From assembly GCA_013407085.1 (NCBI GenBank), contig JACCGJ010001620.1, positions 1 to 64,000 on the forward strand: DNA of 64,000 nucleotides, given 5' to 3'. Origin of the DNA: Atriophallophorus winterbourni (Eukaryota > Platyhelminthes > Trematoda > Plagiorchiida > Microphallidae). The notes beneath the pieces were generated by a model. The model had not been told where the DNA came from and searched no databases. It worked only from the letters and a program-made list of their open reading frames with translations. The position numbers and the translations under genes were made by a program. Shown here piece after piece: positions 9,801-20,989 of this stretch. Each line of letters opens with the position of its first letter. The stretch's first letter is position 1.

Positions 9801-10504
9801 AAACATTGGGCGAAATTTTGATAAATCTAGAGATTGTCGCAATTCAATTGCTTAAACTAAATGTAAAAAATCTACAGGTGCCGAAGGCATTACACCGGAT
9901 GTGCTCAGGTTCTGTCATCGTCAGCTTTGTGAACCGCTTTCAAGCCTGTTTAAATATTCGTTGCTTATGGAAGTGGTACCGAAAGATTGGAAGTCCGGAG
10001 TGATTACACTTATCTTCAAAGGCGGCTGCATATCAGACGCTGCAAATTATCACCCCGACACACTATTACCTGTTATTGGTTAGGTCATGGAAAGTATAGT
10101 CTCGGAAAGAATGGTTGCACGCTTTGAATTGCGTAAATTGTTTTTGCCAGCGCATCATGGATTTCGATTTCATCACTCACACACACACAGCTACCGACCG
10201 CTTTGTAGGGTTTGCACTCAACTGTTAGGGACAATACACTTAGAGACCACATGCCTTGAAATCGTGGAGCAATTTTTGAAATGCCCACATCATATTTTTC
10301 ATTTTCCTAATTAATCAAGCCATACAGATCCTAATCGTAATATCCATCATTGATGAGTGCAAACATTGCGAAACCTGTCTTCAGGTTAAGTGAATTTTGC
10401 GTGTGTATAACCTGATGACTGTATTAGTCAGTTCGGCTTGTAAGCAGTCTCGTCTGTTGCGCTTGCATTGTTCTGTAGAACCTTGGCATCAAACTATTAA
10501 CTGC
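9801..10504 (+). mobile_element. CR1-like reverse-transcriptase fragment, decayed
   Basis: Broken plus-strand frames show GITPDVLRFCHRQLCEPLSSLF, DWKSGVITLIFKGG, SDAANYHPDTLLPVIG and APAHHGFR-like motifs of a CR1 reverse transcriptase, then jump to a C-terminal remnant ending in EPWHQTIN at about 10.50 kb. A (CA)n run near 10180 breaks the QHGFR region. The homologous block in unit B (32.23-35.05 kb) keeps more of the C-terminal half, so this copy has an internal deletion. Confidence 0.7.
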
Positions 10505-10631
10505 AAATCACCACCGTACTACTCTTCGTAAACACAATTTCGAACCGACACTGGCGGTCAACATTAGTCCTAGCTTTGTTACAATAAACCCCATTCGATT
10601 GTTAGAACACAAAACATCTGTAATGCGAAAA

Positions 10632-10637
10632 TTTATT
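10632..10637 (-). promoter_or_regulatory. Possible poly(A) signal of GH27 copy 1
   Basis: AATAAA on the minus strand about 130 bp after the stop codon at 10768. The same motif is kept at 35174-35179 after copy 2. Confidence 0.4.
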
Positions 10638-11004
10638 TTAATCAACTGAGCACAAAAGATTCGCGCACACCAGTAAATAACATTGGCGAAATCCCATGCA
10701 CCAAGTATATAAAAGCCAAAAAACATTTAATACTCCGCTTCGTTATTGTCTCATGACGTTGGTTTAATTAAACTTCCACCTTGTATACTTTTGTGTCGTG
10801 TGGAGAAATCTCAATTGTCAAATCATTGCTATCTTCCATCGGATCTTCCATGGACTCGTCGAATAAATCGATCATTTCAAACTCTTCTGGAGATCCTTCA
10901 TAAAGCAACTCCGATATGGACACCGTTATCGTCTGATGATGGTCATTTTCGTTTACGAACGCGATCGCATATTCGTCTTCGTTCCAAAGTTTACGTGACG
11001 AAAA

Positions 11005-12330
11005 CTAGGGGTGCAACAAGCAAACAGATGGGTTACATGAATTGGTTTTGATATGAGCTGCATAACTCAATAAGCATATATTATTGAGTTAGAAACCTGT
11101 AATTTTGGAGGTAGAGATAATGATTTCTAGGTGGATCAAAGCCGCGTGGAGGTTAAACAACGAATTGATAACGAATATAGATGTCAGCCTATACAATATG
11201 ACAAAATAAGCTCATATTCCTCCTTCTAGTCATCATCATCACCAAAAACAGCATTACAGGAATAGAATTTACTGAACGTTTAACTGCCATACAAATATGA
11301 ATAAAAAAATTCCCATCAGATTTGGAGGCGAAACTTGAACAGCGATGGTAAATAAAAGAATATTTATCACAAAAGACTGGAATGATGTACCGGAAACTAG
11401 AATAGAAAATGCGTTCAATCAAGTTTCGTGAACGAGTAGATTGACCACAATCATGCATCATAACAAGCTTTCCTCAACATTATCTTGACCACATAGAAAA
11501 TTTAGTAAATACTCTGAGAAGATACTCAGTGCAAGACCGCAACAGAACACGGTTTCAATAGATATCATGAAGCGTAATTAATCTGTTCAATCGCATGTGC
11601 CTACACACATGTAGTTAGGTTACACGCTTTTGCCCGAACAAAATATCCGCGTTTGCATAAATTTCCATCACACACACACCTTACGACAGCTTTGTGGTCT
11701 CACCGACAGCTATGATCGGTGCAGCAGAGATGGTTTAACGGAATCAAATATTTTATTCACCTGAAACACTGCGGGGTATGAAATATTCAGGGGATGGAGA
11801 AGTAGATCCATGATCAGCACCAGACGAAGAAGGTCAAAATCAACAATAACAAATTCATTGCATTTCCTTTCATACACACGTGGTATCAATGTAGTAGACA
11901 GATTCACCATGTGAATTATTCTCAAATGGTTGAAAATTTAGTAAACCTTGCTGTATTTGCACTATGAATATAATGTAGTGATGCTGGCACAATGTCTATT
12001 CTGAATGTTACCTTGAACTCGAATCTATATTCCCATGCATTTCCATCACAAAACAACGACCGAATTTGTGCTATTTGTATTAAGTAGGTAAGGTGGCTTG
12101 TGTATGATTAAAATGCTAGCAGTGAGGAATTTTCGTTTAAACCGAAGAGTTAAACCCCATCCCAAATGGTGCATATGATTGATCAGGTTTGTGGTGCCAC
12201 CCATAGAAAATAGTATTTCTAAAGTTCAGACATTGTTTACCTAAACCGCTTACACAATGGTTATCTCACGATTTGAAACTCATGGTGTATGTATAGAAAG
12301 GACGCTTGCGATTACTGACGTTCCACTAAC
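11005..12330 (-). other. Intron 2 of GH27 copy 1
   Basis: 1326 bp with a GTTAGT donor at the upper end and a ccctag acceptor at 11005-11010. It is collinear with the 1307-bp intron 2 of copy 2 (35546-36852). It contains short CA and TCA microsatellites and no coding signal that I can see. Confidence 0.75.
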
Positions 12331-12528
12331 CTGGACTCCTTCTTCTCGTCGGATAAATTTTGCCGGATTGCTTATATCTTGATTGATCGAAATAAGTTCG
12401 CGGTTTTTCAGAAGATTCGAACTAAAATAATCTAATTCTTTTATCGCTGCTGAGAAGAAAAGAGGCGAGCTCATCATACACCACATTGTCATTTGAGTGC
12501 GTTTCTCCGCATTGGTCAAGCCCTTTCC

Positions 12529-13188
12529 AAGGTTGTCACAGCCGGGGGCGGCAGTGTGGATGAGCTCCCACTGTCTATAAAATGCTCCCATATGGCGTGC
12601 GTCTCAAACAGCCTCTGACAACCAAAGCTAACTCCTGGCCTGCACGTGGCGGAACTGCTTCTACTGACAGAAGAAGGGGCGAAGTCGGATGACTGGCGCC
12701 TCAAAACCAGTTTGCTCCGGGTAGATGGAGCTCGTCAGCTAGGGAGGGCAGTCCATCTAAGGGAAGGAAAACCCTTATTCCAAACCTCCGCTGCCTTGCG
12801 GCATACCCGATTGCGGGAAAGGCTTCGGGAGTGAACCCTGAGGAAAAATCCTTGCTGCCGTGCAGGTTGCACCTGGTCGTGCAAAGGCTAGAGAGGCGTA
12901 CTCGAACAATCGCCGAGGCACTTCAAGAGAGGCGCAAGAACCCTCAAAATGGTCACCGGCTCTCGTGAAGGAAAAAAAACCGCTGCCTTGCGGGTAGACT
13001 TTTGAGTCAAAGGCTCCGGGTGGGGTCCCCTAAGCCACCCCCCTACTTCGGCCTTGGCAACCGGGTAGTATGTCGCCTTCAACAAGAACCATGGAACCTA
13101 CATTTTTCTTTCATCATGTACCCTCTTCATGGTATACTTGTTGGCACATCGTCTGTAAAGACATGTGTAATAATAATAATAATAATAA
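12529..13188 (+). mobile_element. Short non-autonomous RTE-derived retroposon, 660 bp, (AAT)n tail
   Basis: It begins AAGGTTGTCACAGCC and ends in seven AAT repeats, between two copies of TTTCC (12524-12528 and 13189-13193). The uninterrupted exon in copy 2 proves the insertion. The first ~330 bp match the 5' leader of the RTE-like element at 3342-6452 (read on its own strand); no endonuclease or reverse-transcriptase coding follows, and the rest is unrelated to visible coding. The architecture (leader of an autonomous element joined to a 3' tail) is that of a SINE-like or internally deleted derivative that would depend on the RTE machinery. It contains an 8-bp complementary pair, GGTTGTCA at 12531-12538 and TGACAACC about 80 bp downstream. 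Confidence 0.85.
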
Positions 13189-13625
13189 TTTCCGCCGACT
13201 TTTAATGTATGGGCTTCATTCCAATGATTCGGGCCAGATTTCGAACGGAACAGTTCGTTGTGTTTGATCCAATTTCTCAGTACACGAAGCGTTGAATTCC
13301 AACTTTTTGCGTCTCCATCAATGACTCGCCAGCCAAGACACGTGCCCAATACGGAATTCCAACTCAGCGTATCCGTATTCTTTTGGAACTCTGCTGTGAA
13401 ACCAGCGCAACGAACTGCGACCTTTTGGGGTGCCTTGGTGATCGCATGGTACAACCAGTTGAGTCTTTCTACTGAGCGTGTGTGAATGGTTATCATTCCT
13501 AAATTGGATTCGATGACCATTTGTGCGTCTGCTGTCATGGTATCTGTACCGTCAGATGGATCCGAAAACAGCAAGCCCAATGCCATACCGGAAGATTGTA
13601 ATTCTTCGCCCAATTTCTTAATACC

Positions 13626-14259
13626 CTGAATATCAATGCAGTGAATTGATCAGAACGTGAATTCGAAACAAAAATCAAGTAATTATCGCATAGCAAATTT
13701 ACTCAACTCATATTAAGTAGAATATTAAACAGACACAAGGTAACAGATACCAGATATACAAGTAATTCAGTGCATTTTCTGTGTTGAAATTTGTTATTAA
13801 CCTGTCCGAATTATTGTTTAGTTTCAAGCCTTCATTATATTTTGTAATAAATGTGCGATTTTCATTGTTTGTGATTCCAACATCGCTCATATTGATCGTA
13901 ATTTTCCAACATAAAGAATGCATACATTTCGAAACAGTTTGTGGACTGTTTGCGATGAAATATGGGTCGAAGTAGTGACATTTTATTTTAAATTCTGATA
14001 AGCTTTTTACTACATATCTTAAACTTTTCTTTTGAAAATTTGTAAGCTGTTCGAACGGGAGCATCGAATGTCAATAATAACGACGAATGGATCACTTCGG
14101 GATAATTATCAAACACATTCATGTTTTTACAATTGCTTGATATGTGGTAAAGTCAGAATTCATTGTTGGTCAGTTTAGAGCTAATTTCCAAAAATAAATA
14201 TGGAATCTGGACCATATAGACAATTGTTTTATTAAAAGTCGTTAAGATAGGTAACTTAC
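13626..14259 (-). other. Intron 1 of GH27 copy 1
   Basis: 634 bp between the GTAAGT donor next to 14260 and the attcag acceptor next to 13625. It lacks the CR1 element that expands the same intron to 4980 bp in copy 2, so it represents the empty site. No other feature is visible. Confidence 0.75.
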
Positions 14260-14558
14260 CCGAGGAAATTGGGACTGATTATAGCCAAGGCGTCGTGTAT
14301 TAGGGTCTCGCTGTCCGCTGTTCCAGCAGCCGTTCAGCTGTATATAACGGTAGCCCGCTTCGCGAAATCCATTACTAGCTAAATCATTTGCTACGAGCAA
14401 GGCAAGTCTTTCGCCAATGCACGTGTCCAAGTTTTTAGCGCAATCCATCTCGCATCCATACCTTCCTCCCGAATCCCAACCCATCGTGGTAGGATTATAC
14501 TGTGCATCCTGAGTTCATGATCGTGTGATAAATAGGAAGATCGCCAAAATAAGCAAAC

Positions 14559-14871
14559 CTGAAGAGGAGATGATGTGAAAATATTGTTGTTCAATACTTT
14601 ACAACCTTGTGTTTAGTTTAAAAATATCACAGGTCATCCGGTTGCACTGATCTGGTAAATTAGCATGTTCCGCTGTAACATGGTGCATTATACCCAGGGT
14701 ATAGCTGGGATTATCATATATAACCTGCAATATAGTTCTTAGTCTGCAGTAATTCCTTGATGGTACAACACGATATGTTTAAGCTTATCGACAATTGATA
14801 GTTCACAATTTTATAAACTTTACGCTAACAAAAGTTTGACTTAATTCAGTGTTGTGCTCACGTCCCTTCAA
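14559..14871. other. Upstream flank of GH27 copy 1, no gene recognised
   Basis: Collinear with 42762-43070 upstream of copy 2. The exon with the true start codon could lie here, since the first visible exon begins with the last two bases of a split codon, but I could not identify a convincing ATG-donor pair. Confidence 0.45.
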
Positions 14872-15450
14872 TTACACACCGCAAACGGTGTCTGGATGTC
14901 TGACGTCATGAGGTGAAGATGTAGTGAGGATTGATAAACTCGATCGAATATTTAGATATCTAAGAAACAAGCATGCATGGAACTCCCTTCGTCTAGTGCT
15001 AGCGTTCAGTCGTTTAAAGTCGTGAGCAAGTTCAACAAGCATGAGTGATTTTTTTCTGAATCCATGTTGTGCCTGAGAACGAATTTCATGGATTTCAGGG
15101 TGCTTGATAAGAGTTTCACACGCCAAACGTTCCGATACTTGAAAAACCAGTGAAAGGAGTGTCACTGGGCTGTAATTGGCCGGATCCGAATTACTGCTAC
15201 CTTTGTAGTTTGGTGTAATAACTCCAGTTTTCCAGGTAGCTGGTATGATTACATTATTTAGTGTGTGGTTAAATAATTCAGTTAGTGTGCCACAAAGCTC
15301 CAGCTTACATGACTTCAGAATAGCCGGTGTTATTCCGTCGTTTCCCTTGGATATTTTAACGTCTAGCCTGGGTAAAAGCTTTCGCACTACCGTAGGATTC
15401 AAATCTACATCACACAAGCCTTCCTCCTCTATTGAACCTGGAAAAGTTGT
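14872..15450 (-). mobile_element. CR1-like reverse-transcriptase fragment (element X, unit A)
   Basis: The minus strand reads DVKISKGNDGITPAILKSC, LELCGTLTELFNHTL, TWKTGVITPNYKGSSNSDPANYSPVTLLS and QAQHGFRKKS, the N-terminal half of a CR1 reverse transcriptase, then loses frame. Unit B carries the same element, with more of its 3' half, at 46257-47600. Confidence 0.78.
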
Positions 15451-16526
15451 TTACAGTGACATATCCTTTGGACAAAAGACTTAAGCATAAAATGTTGTTT
15501 TTTCTTTGTATCGCTGACTTTATCTGTCAATCTGTCTACTGACTGAACAGGGAAAACTCCTTGTTTAACCTCAGTCGTGCTTTTTACGATCGTGTAGATT
15601 GTCCTAAGATGTCATTTCAACATTCGTCTGGGCCTCTCTGTCGAGTGAAGGAATGAGATTGATCATCTTGCGGAATTTTTACTCAAGAGAATGCTGCGTG
15701 TGCAAACATTTTAGCGTAAAGCTGTGGAAGGTTGAAATCACCCGTTATGAAAAGTTGGGTTCCGCTTGGATTTCCAGCGTTACGCATTATTTCTAGCTAC
15801 ATTTAGTTGTGGGTGTCAGATGAGGTGGTTGATCGGTAAATTGCACCATGTTTGCAGTTCTCTTCCAATTCCAGGCACAAGCTACACCACATGGTATCCT
15901 CCAGCTCAAATTGTGTATCAGAAACCAATGTGGAGTGATGACGTTCGTGATAATAAATGGAGATTCCACCGCCTGTTCTTCAGAAGTCTCGCCGAAGCAG
16001 GATCATGTTGAAAATTTTCAGCTCGCAAAAATTCACCTGATAATGAAACCATATCTCCGTTACAGCAGAACACTGATTGCTGAAATGAATTTATTCATCT
16101 ATTTTGCTCCGAAAATACAGCAAATTTGTGTATAAACAGTTAACACTTGGTTTGGTATGTGACGATAATATGTAGATAATGTCTATTGGTCTGACCCTCT
16201 AAGAGCCGGAAGTATGTGGATCTTTGAAACGTTTTCTAAGTTTGAGTTTTCAGTGTCTTTGCACGGCTGCCTTAAAACTGCTTAGTCTGACGTCACGAGG
16301 GATATTTTTCTTGTGTAGTCATCAACTATATCTGTTGGATTCTCACATGGCGTTGGCTAGAAAGATGAGTTTCATAAAAGCTGGTCCATGAGCTTCATAA
16401 TTTGCTGACTGTATTATCCTGAAGGTACTTAAAACAACACACTCCTGCGCTCTTATCGTTCCAGTGATGTACAGCCACTGCTTTTCGTCGCGTTTGTGTT
16501 GTTGTTTAACAGCATCCGTCGTATTG
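15451..16526 (-). mobile_element. CR1-like element X remains, endonuclease region (unit A)
   Basis: Decayed minus-strand sequence matching 47.6-48.0 kb and 53.05-53.76 kb in unit B, where the frames around 53.05-53.33 kb show an endonuclease (TEMWFHYQV, LGGGISMYYHTNLK). The last part, 16324-16526, is repeated at 17279-17475 with a gypsy/RTE patch between. Confidence 0.5.
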
Positions 16527-17278
16527 TTAACTGGTTTGCTCAGTGATGTATCTGCAACTACACATCTGACAACCTTCTCCACATTTGTTTGGGCTACAGT
16601 ATATTCATCCTTTTTGTTTACTTTCACTATCAAACGTAAGAGAGCATCGACGTGGCCAATTTTTCATTTCGAAATGTACTTAATATCGAAGTTATAGCCC
16701 AGAAGTATTGTTCACCATGTCTGTAACCTGTGTGCCGTATACACCGGAATTGCATTTTTTTAAGCTAAAACAGCTATTAGTGCATTGTGATCGGTCAGCA
16801 ACGTGAACTTTCGCCCGCGTGACATTTTGTGGAATTTCTGTACAGAAAAGATGAAAGCTAGCGATTCCTTCTCAATTTGACCGTAGTTTTGTTCTGCTGG
16901 AATTAGAGATCGCCTACGGGATATCTTTCTTAAAAAAGTAGTCTGAAGTAAGCAGTCACAAACAAGTTCTTCCTAACTCATAGCCAAAATATCAAGAGCT
17001 TGCATTTATCTTTTGCAAACGTCTTTGTAATTCAAGTGCGGTCTGCCTAATGATGTATTTCTTGATTTCAACTCACCAAAGAGTAGATCTTTGGAATACG
17101 ACCATTTATCATTCGGTAAAAATGGCCCTGTCAAATTGGTAACGCTTTCGTAGAAGGGTGAACATTATCTGAATAACATGTTTAGAAAAAACTTCAGCAT
17201 TCGTGGGACAGTTGTGATAAACTTTGTGAATATTTCAAACGACTTGGTACTGATGAGTAGTCGCAAAACATATTCAAC
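16527..17278 (-). mobile_element. Gypsy RNase H and RTE C-terminal remnants
   Basis: The minus strand contains an RNase H-like stretch (remains of ...AEQNYGQIEKESLAF... and LTDHNAL-like) around 16.75-16.95 kb, and an RTE C-terminal patch (GELKSRNT-like) around 17.03-17.1 kb. Both resemble the larger block at 27.8-28.6 kb. All frames are broken. Confidence 0.5.
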
Positions 17279-18250
17279 ATCTATGTCTGATGGATTCTCT
17301 AATAGCGTTGGTTAGAAAAGTGAGTTCCAAAGATGGCCCATGACCTTCGTAATTTGCTGACGTGGGTATCCTGAAGGAACTTACAGCAACACACTACTGA
17401 GCTTCCATGGTTCCAGTGATCTAAAAGCATTGTTTTTAGTCGTGTCGTTGTTGTTTAACAGCCTCCGTCGTACTGACAGCATGTGGAACGCCCAAAAGGA
17501 ATAGGCTGCACTCGTTGCTATTCATACGAACATCGAGACGTCCTTTTCTTTTCCACCAGTGTATGTCAGCGTAGATTCGTGTATTGCACTCGTGTTAACT
17601 CACGTAGGAAGTACGAATTTAAACGAACAGTTTCCATATCCTCCTCACTGCTCATTGCTGGATTTGAATCCGATGTTTCAGCTGAACTTTGGTTTTTGTA
17701 ACCTTTTAATGTCAGAGAAGTTTGAGTCAGGCATTCCGTTGGCAGTCGGTTTTATAAAGGTTGAGTCTTGATGATGAGGGCGCTACGAAGATACTCCGGC
17801 AGATTTATAACATTTGAGCGTTCGCGTGGAATGATCCTCGGAGATGTATATTTTGTGTGGTTGCCATTACAGACCATATTTTCCGACAAATCTAGAGTTC
17901 TGAGCTTTAACTATCGTATCGAATGATGCCTTCAATGTTTTTAGCTGAGCACTAAACTTAACATGCGTCGTATTGCTGGACACCTGAGGAAGCACGCAGA
18001 CTCGTTTCAATTTGGTCGACAATGTTTAAAGACGTAGCATACGCCAGAAATCTTTTCTTCATTTAGTACCGACATCGCTTCCGCGGTCAATAATTTTTCA
18101 TAGTTTGTTTTGAATGACACTTTTATTTACCTTGTTCCGCAGTAACCGGTATGTTTTTCAGGTCTCTGATGATGGGTTTTGTTGATGCTGACGCGTAGAA
18201 AAATTTCATACGTTTAAACACTTAGTAGATGTGCACTTTGATGGAAATCG
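17279..18250 (-). mobile_element. CR1-like element X remains, ORF1 region (unit A)
   Basis: Around 17.5-17.75 kb the minus strand keeps remains of the ORF1 RRM-like C-terminus; the homologous block in unit B reads SNPALSSEKDMETVRLKSYL (about 53.95-54.1 kb). It begins with the duplicated 200-bp segment shared with 16324-16526. Confidence 0.5.
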
Positions 18251-19450
18251 AGGTTTTTTCTTGGGTTCATAAAGAGAAGCGTAGAGTTCATTTCGGTTGA
18301 ATTCCTGATATTGTTATTAACCATACCCAGAACGCATGTACTTTGTTGGTCTCCGGTTTGCAGTTAATCGCGTTTTAAATAGCATCACTCAAAGCCCTTA
18401 TATCGATCTGTCCTACTGTTTTACTGGCAATATTTGTTCTTACAGCTTCAAACAGACAGTCAAACTAGGTGACGACGTGATCTCTTAGTCCGAGAGGACT
18501 TTCGTAGGCAACGTCATTGATATCGTATTCGTCGTTTATCAAAACAAATAAAAGGCTAGAAGGTACATCGGTTCCGCGTTATCGGATATTGAATGAAATG
18601 TGGTTATCAAAAGAAATGTGGTCTAACAACTCAATGAATGCGCTTTCATGAGAGTATTCTAGATGAATGGTACTGCTCTACAGATTCGGTACATTGAAGT
18701 TACCCATATTTAAAAGTCTACAATTATGTTGAGTAGGGTCAAAATGGATACTACTCTCAAGATACTGTCTTTACCGTTGGCTACTCGTAGTGAGCTCCAG
18801 AGTGCATCCCTTAACACGATATCTGGATCCGTAGTCTCAAGGCACAGTAGGTTTTGATTGTAGTACAATCGAAATCCTACTCCTCTCGTTTCACGCACAT
18901 GGTGAATAATTGATGTGCCGGGTAATTCTAGTTCACTATTAGTTTGGCTAGGCTGTAACTACCTTTTCACAGCGAGGATCTATGGTAAGTTTGCAATAAA
19001 AATTGCGCTCAATTTACCAATTTAGTTAACGAAATATTGTGCATTATGGTAAAAGCTTTTATGGTAATTTTTCTCAGCTAGGTTGCGAGCGGGAAAGTGG
19101 ATGTGTGGTGTGCAGGATACCTGTTACATCGACACCTTTCTAGTCGGTATTCAAGTATTTTGCTAGCAATTATGTATGGTCGTTTTGGGATTGTACTGTT
19201 AAAGAACAATGATCGGTAGTCGCTTTTGCATCAGGTTCTAGAACGTCAGTGACTGATGAGCATATTGGATTCGAAAGCGGTAAACCGATCATGGAAGGAT
19301 TCAATTATACGAACTCAATTTTAGTCTTACAACACTGGAACAACGTTCAAAGGATGCGTAATAAGAAATCCATGATACTGTAGGGTTTGCATGCATGAAT
19401 GAAATAACAAATAATCACGAAGAGCTAATTTCCAAAGCGCTGTGTTGCAT
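18251..19450 (-). mobile_element. CR1-like element Y remains, endonuclease and ORF1 (unit A)
   Basis: A second CR1 in the same orientation. At 18710-18898 the minus strand reads RETRGVGFRLYYNQNLLCLE, the GGG-strand of the endonuclease, followed downstream by decayed core. The unit B counterpart is 54.2-55.98 kb, which still shows LSDHGVIQFDYLFE. Confidence 0.55.
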
Positions 19451-19559
19451 GACGATGACTTTTCGAAATTCCGAACGAGTTTGTCGGGAACAATTATGAA
19501 TTATTATGAATCATCCAGACAGTGAATCAATCAGAAAATTTGTGAGAACAAAAGTTTTA

Positions 19560-20490
19560 TGCGAACCGATGAACGAACGAAATTATGTTGTTAAAATCTA
19601 CGAGCAAAACTACTGTATATGATTATGAGTAAGAAAGCACAAGCCTGATCCAATAAAAGTGCCGCACAATCAGAGACTGCGCGTGGGCTAAGATACTGTC
19701 AGGTTGCCCAGGCTTGGACAGATATGATAATAGAAATAGAAATAGAAAAACTATTTTAACTGACTGTTATGTGATACCAAAGTACTTGTACCGATTAGTG
19801 CAACCAAAATCAGGAATGAAGTTCAGCCCGTTCAGAATTGTTGACTATAAACACTCATTAAGGTCTATATCGCTACAATCGACTGGCATTTACAGTCAAA
19901 TGTGCCCCAGCCATATTCCAGCAAGTGACGGACACAATATTGGCAGGTTTTGATTTTGCAATGTTATATCTTGATGATAGGATTATAGTCAGACGCAATA
20001 AACAAGAGCATTTAAAACATTTTTGGTGTTTTTTAAACGGTTAGTTGAATATGGATTCCATGTTAAGGGAGAAATGTGTTCATTCGGTATGCATCAAATT
20101 ACATATGTAGGAACATTCATAGATATTATGCGCAGAAGGCCTGATCCGTCGAAGATTGCTTCCATATAAAAAATGCCGGCACCTTCCAATAAAGCAACCC
20201 TACAGGCCTTTTTGGGTATGGTTAATAACTAACACAACTTTGTACGCTACATGTATGAACTACGAGCGCCACTCAATAATCTATTGACACAGACTGCTTC
20301 GCGGACAAAATTTCACACTATGTACCGACCATAAGCTACTTCTTTCAATCTTCGAAAATAAAAGTGGGGTCCTAGTTCATACAGCAAAACACAGCCACGA
20401 TACACATTTGGTAGGACTTCATCCACAAATTCTTGAATAAAAAGAGTTTAGGGCACGAAGATTTGTTGTCAAGACTAACCGCTTAACAGA
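19560..20490 (+). mobile_element. Ty3/gypsy-like reverse-transcriptase fragment (unit A)
   Basis: Broken plus-strand frames show a gypsy RT: GMKFSPFRIVDYKHSLRS, a VDKILxxFDF-like line, a Y-LDDRI catalytic box remnant at about 19965-19985, FKRLVEYGFHVKGEMCSFGM, VGTFIDIMRRRPDPSKIASI and PAPSNKATLQAFLGMVNN. It is followed by an RNase H start and then interrupted by a CR1. The matching copy in unit B is 56043-56950. Confidence 0.78.
19640..19735 (+). repeat. Short dispersed repeat (~95 bp), copy 1
   Basis: 'agcacaagcctgatcc' to 'ggacagatatgat' recurs at 56167-56255 (same strand) and, reversed, at 56936-57046. The reversed copy is absent from the corresponding place in unit A, so it moves independently. 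It could be a short SINE or MITE; no promoter boxes are evident. Confidence 0.5.
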
Positions 20491-20989
20491 GTAACAACAG
20501 CCCAGAAGTAGAGATAAGAATAGCTAACGTCAGCATCCGAAACAAGCCATATAAGAAAAGGTTAGCTCAACTGATTCAGTTCGACTTTCCCTATCGATGA
20601 ATCAGAGGAGACCCTATACTACTTAACAAAGTATTCCATGCACGAAACTATGAATTACATGATCATTTCACGCGAAGAGATACAAGAAATTATCGTACCT
20701 GAACGGTCGAAGGTATTTTTATTCTGTCCATGTCTGTTTTGCTTGAAACAGTTTACCCTATACCGTTGCTCACTCCAAAACCTTGCATGAATTTAAAACG
20801 AAATAAGACGACTTTATATTGAATAAATCGTTTCTCAAACACTTATATACTGCTTATTCTAATTCCTTATCTTGTTCATACGCATAGATTTTAAATTTGA
20901 CCATCCTATGGTTGACGTTAAGCTTGTTGCTTTTCAGACGATTAAAAACACTGAATTATGTTGAATTAAACAGGAATCCTGGACTCAGC

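Larger units (their letters stand above)
10768..14558 (-). pseudogene. GH27 alpha-galactosidase/NAGA-like gene copy 1, disrupted
   Basis: Visible exons on the minus strand: 14260-14558, 13194-13625 plus 12331-12528 (one exon split by an insertion), and 10768-11004. Acceptors (ttcag, attcag, ccctag) and donors (GTAAGT, GTTAGT) match copy 2. The family is GH27: MGWDS..GRYGCEMDC, GYRYIQLNGCW, SGPNHWNEAHTL, MSSPLFFSA and SINQD all align with alpha-galactosidase A and alpha-N-acetylgalactosaminidase. Two lesions make it a pseudogene: TGA at 14515-14517 where copy 2 has TGG (after the signal-like segment LLILAIFLFITRS), and a 660-bp retroposon at 12529-13188 flanked by TTTCC duplications. Removing the retroposon and one TTTCC gives an exon of exactly 630 nt, as in copy 2. 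The last exon is still open (79 codons with stop). A start-codon exon was not found. Confidence 0.88.

Noticed and set aside
10404..10425. CTGATGA at 10411 and CTGATGA at 34946 as further hammerheads
   Set aside because: No GAAA and no stem II follow; both lie in CR1-derived sequence.
13098..13613. A 171-codon frame including a run of seven Tyr
   Set aside because: It is the GH27 exon running out of frame into the AAT tail of the inserted retroposon; the Tyr run is the reversed microsatellite.
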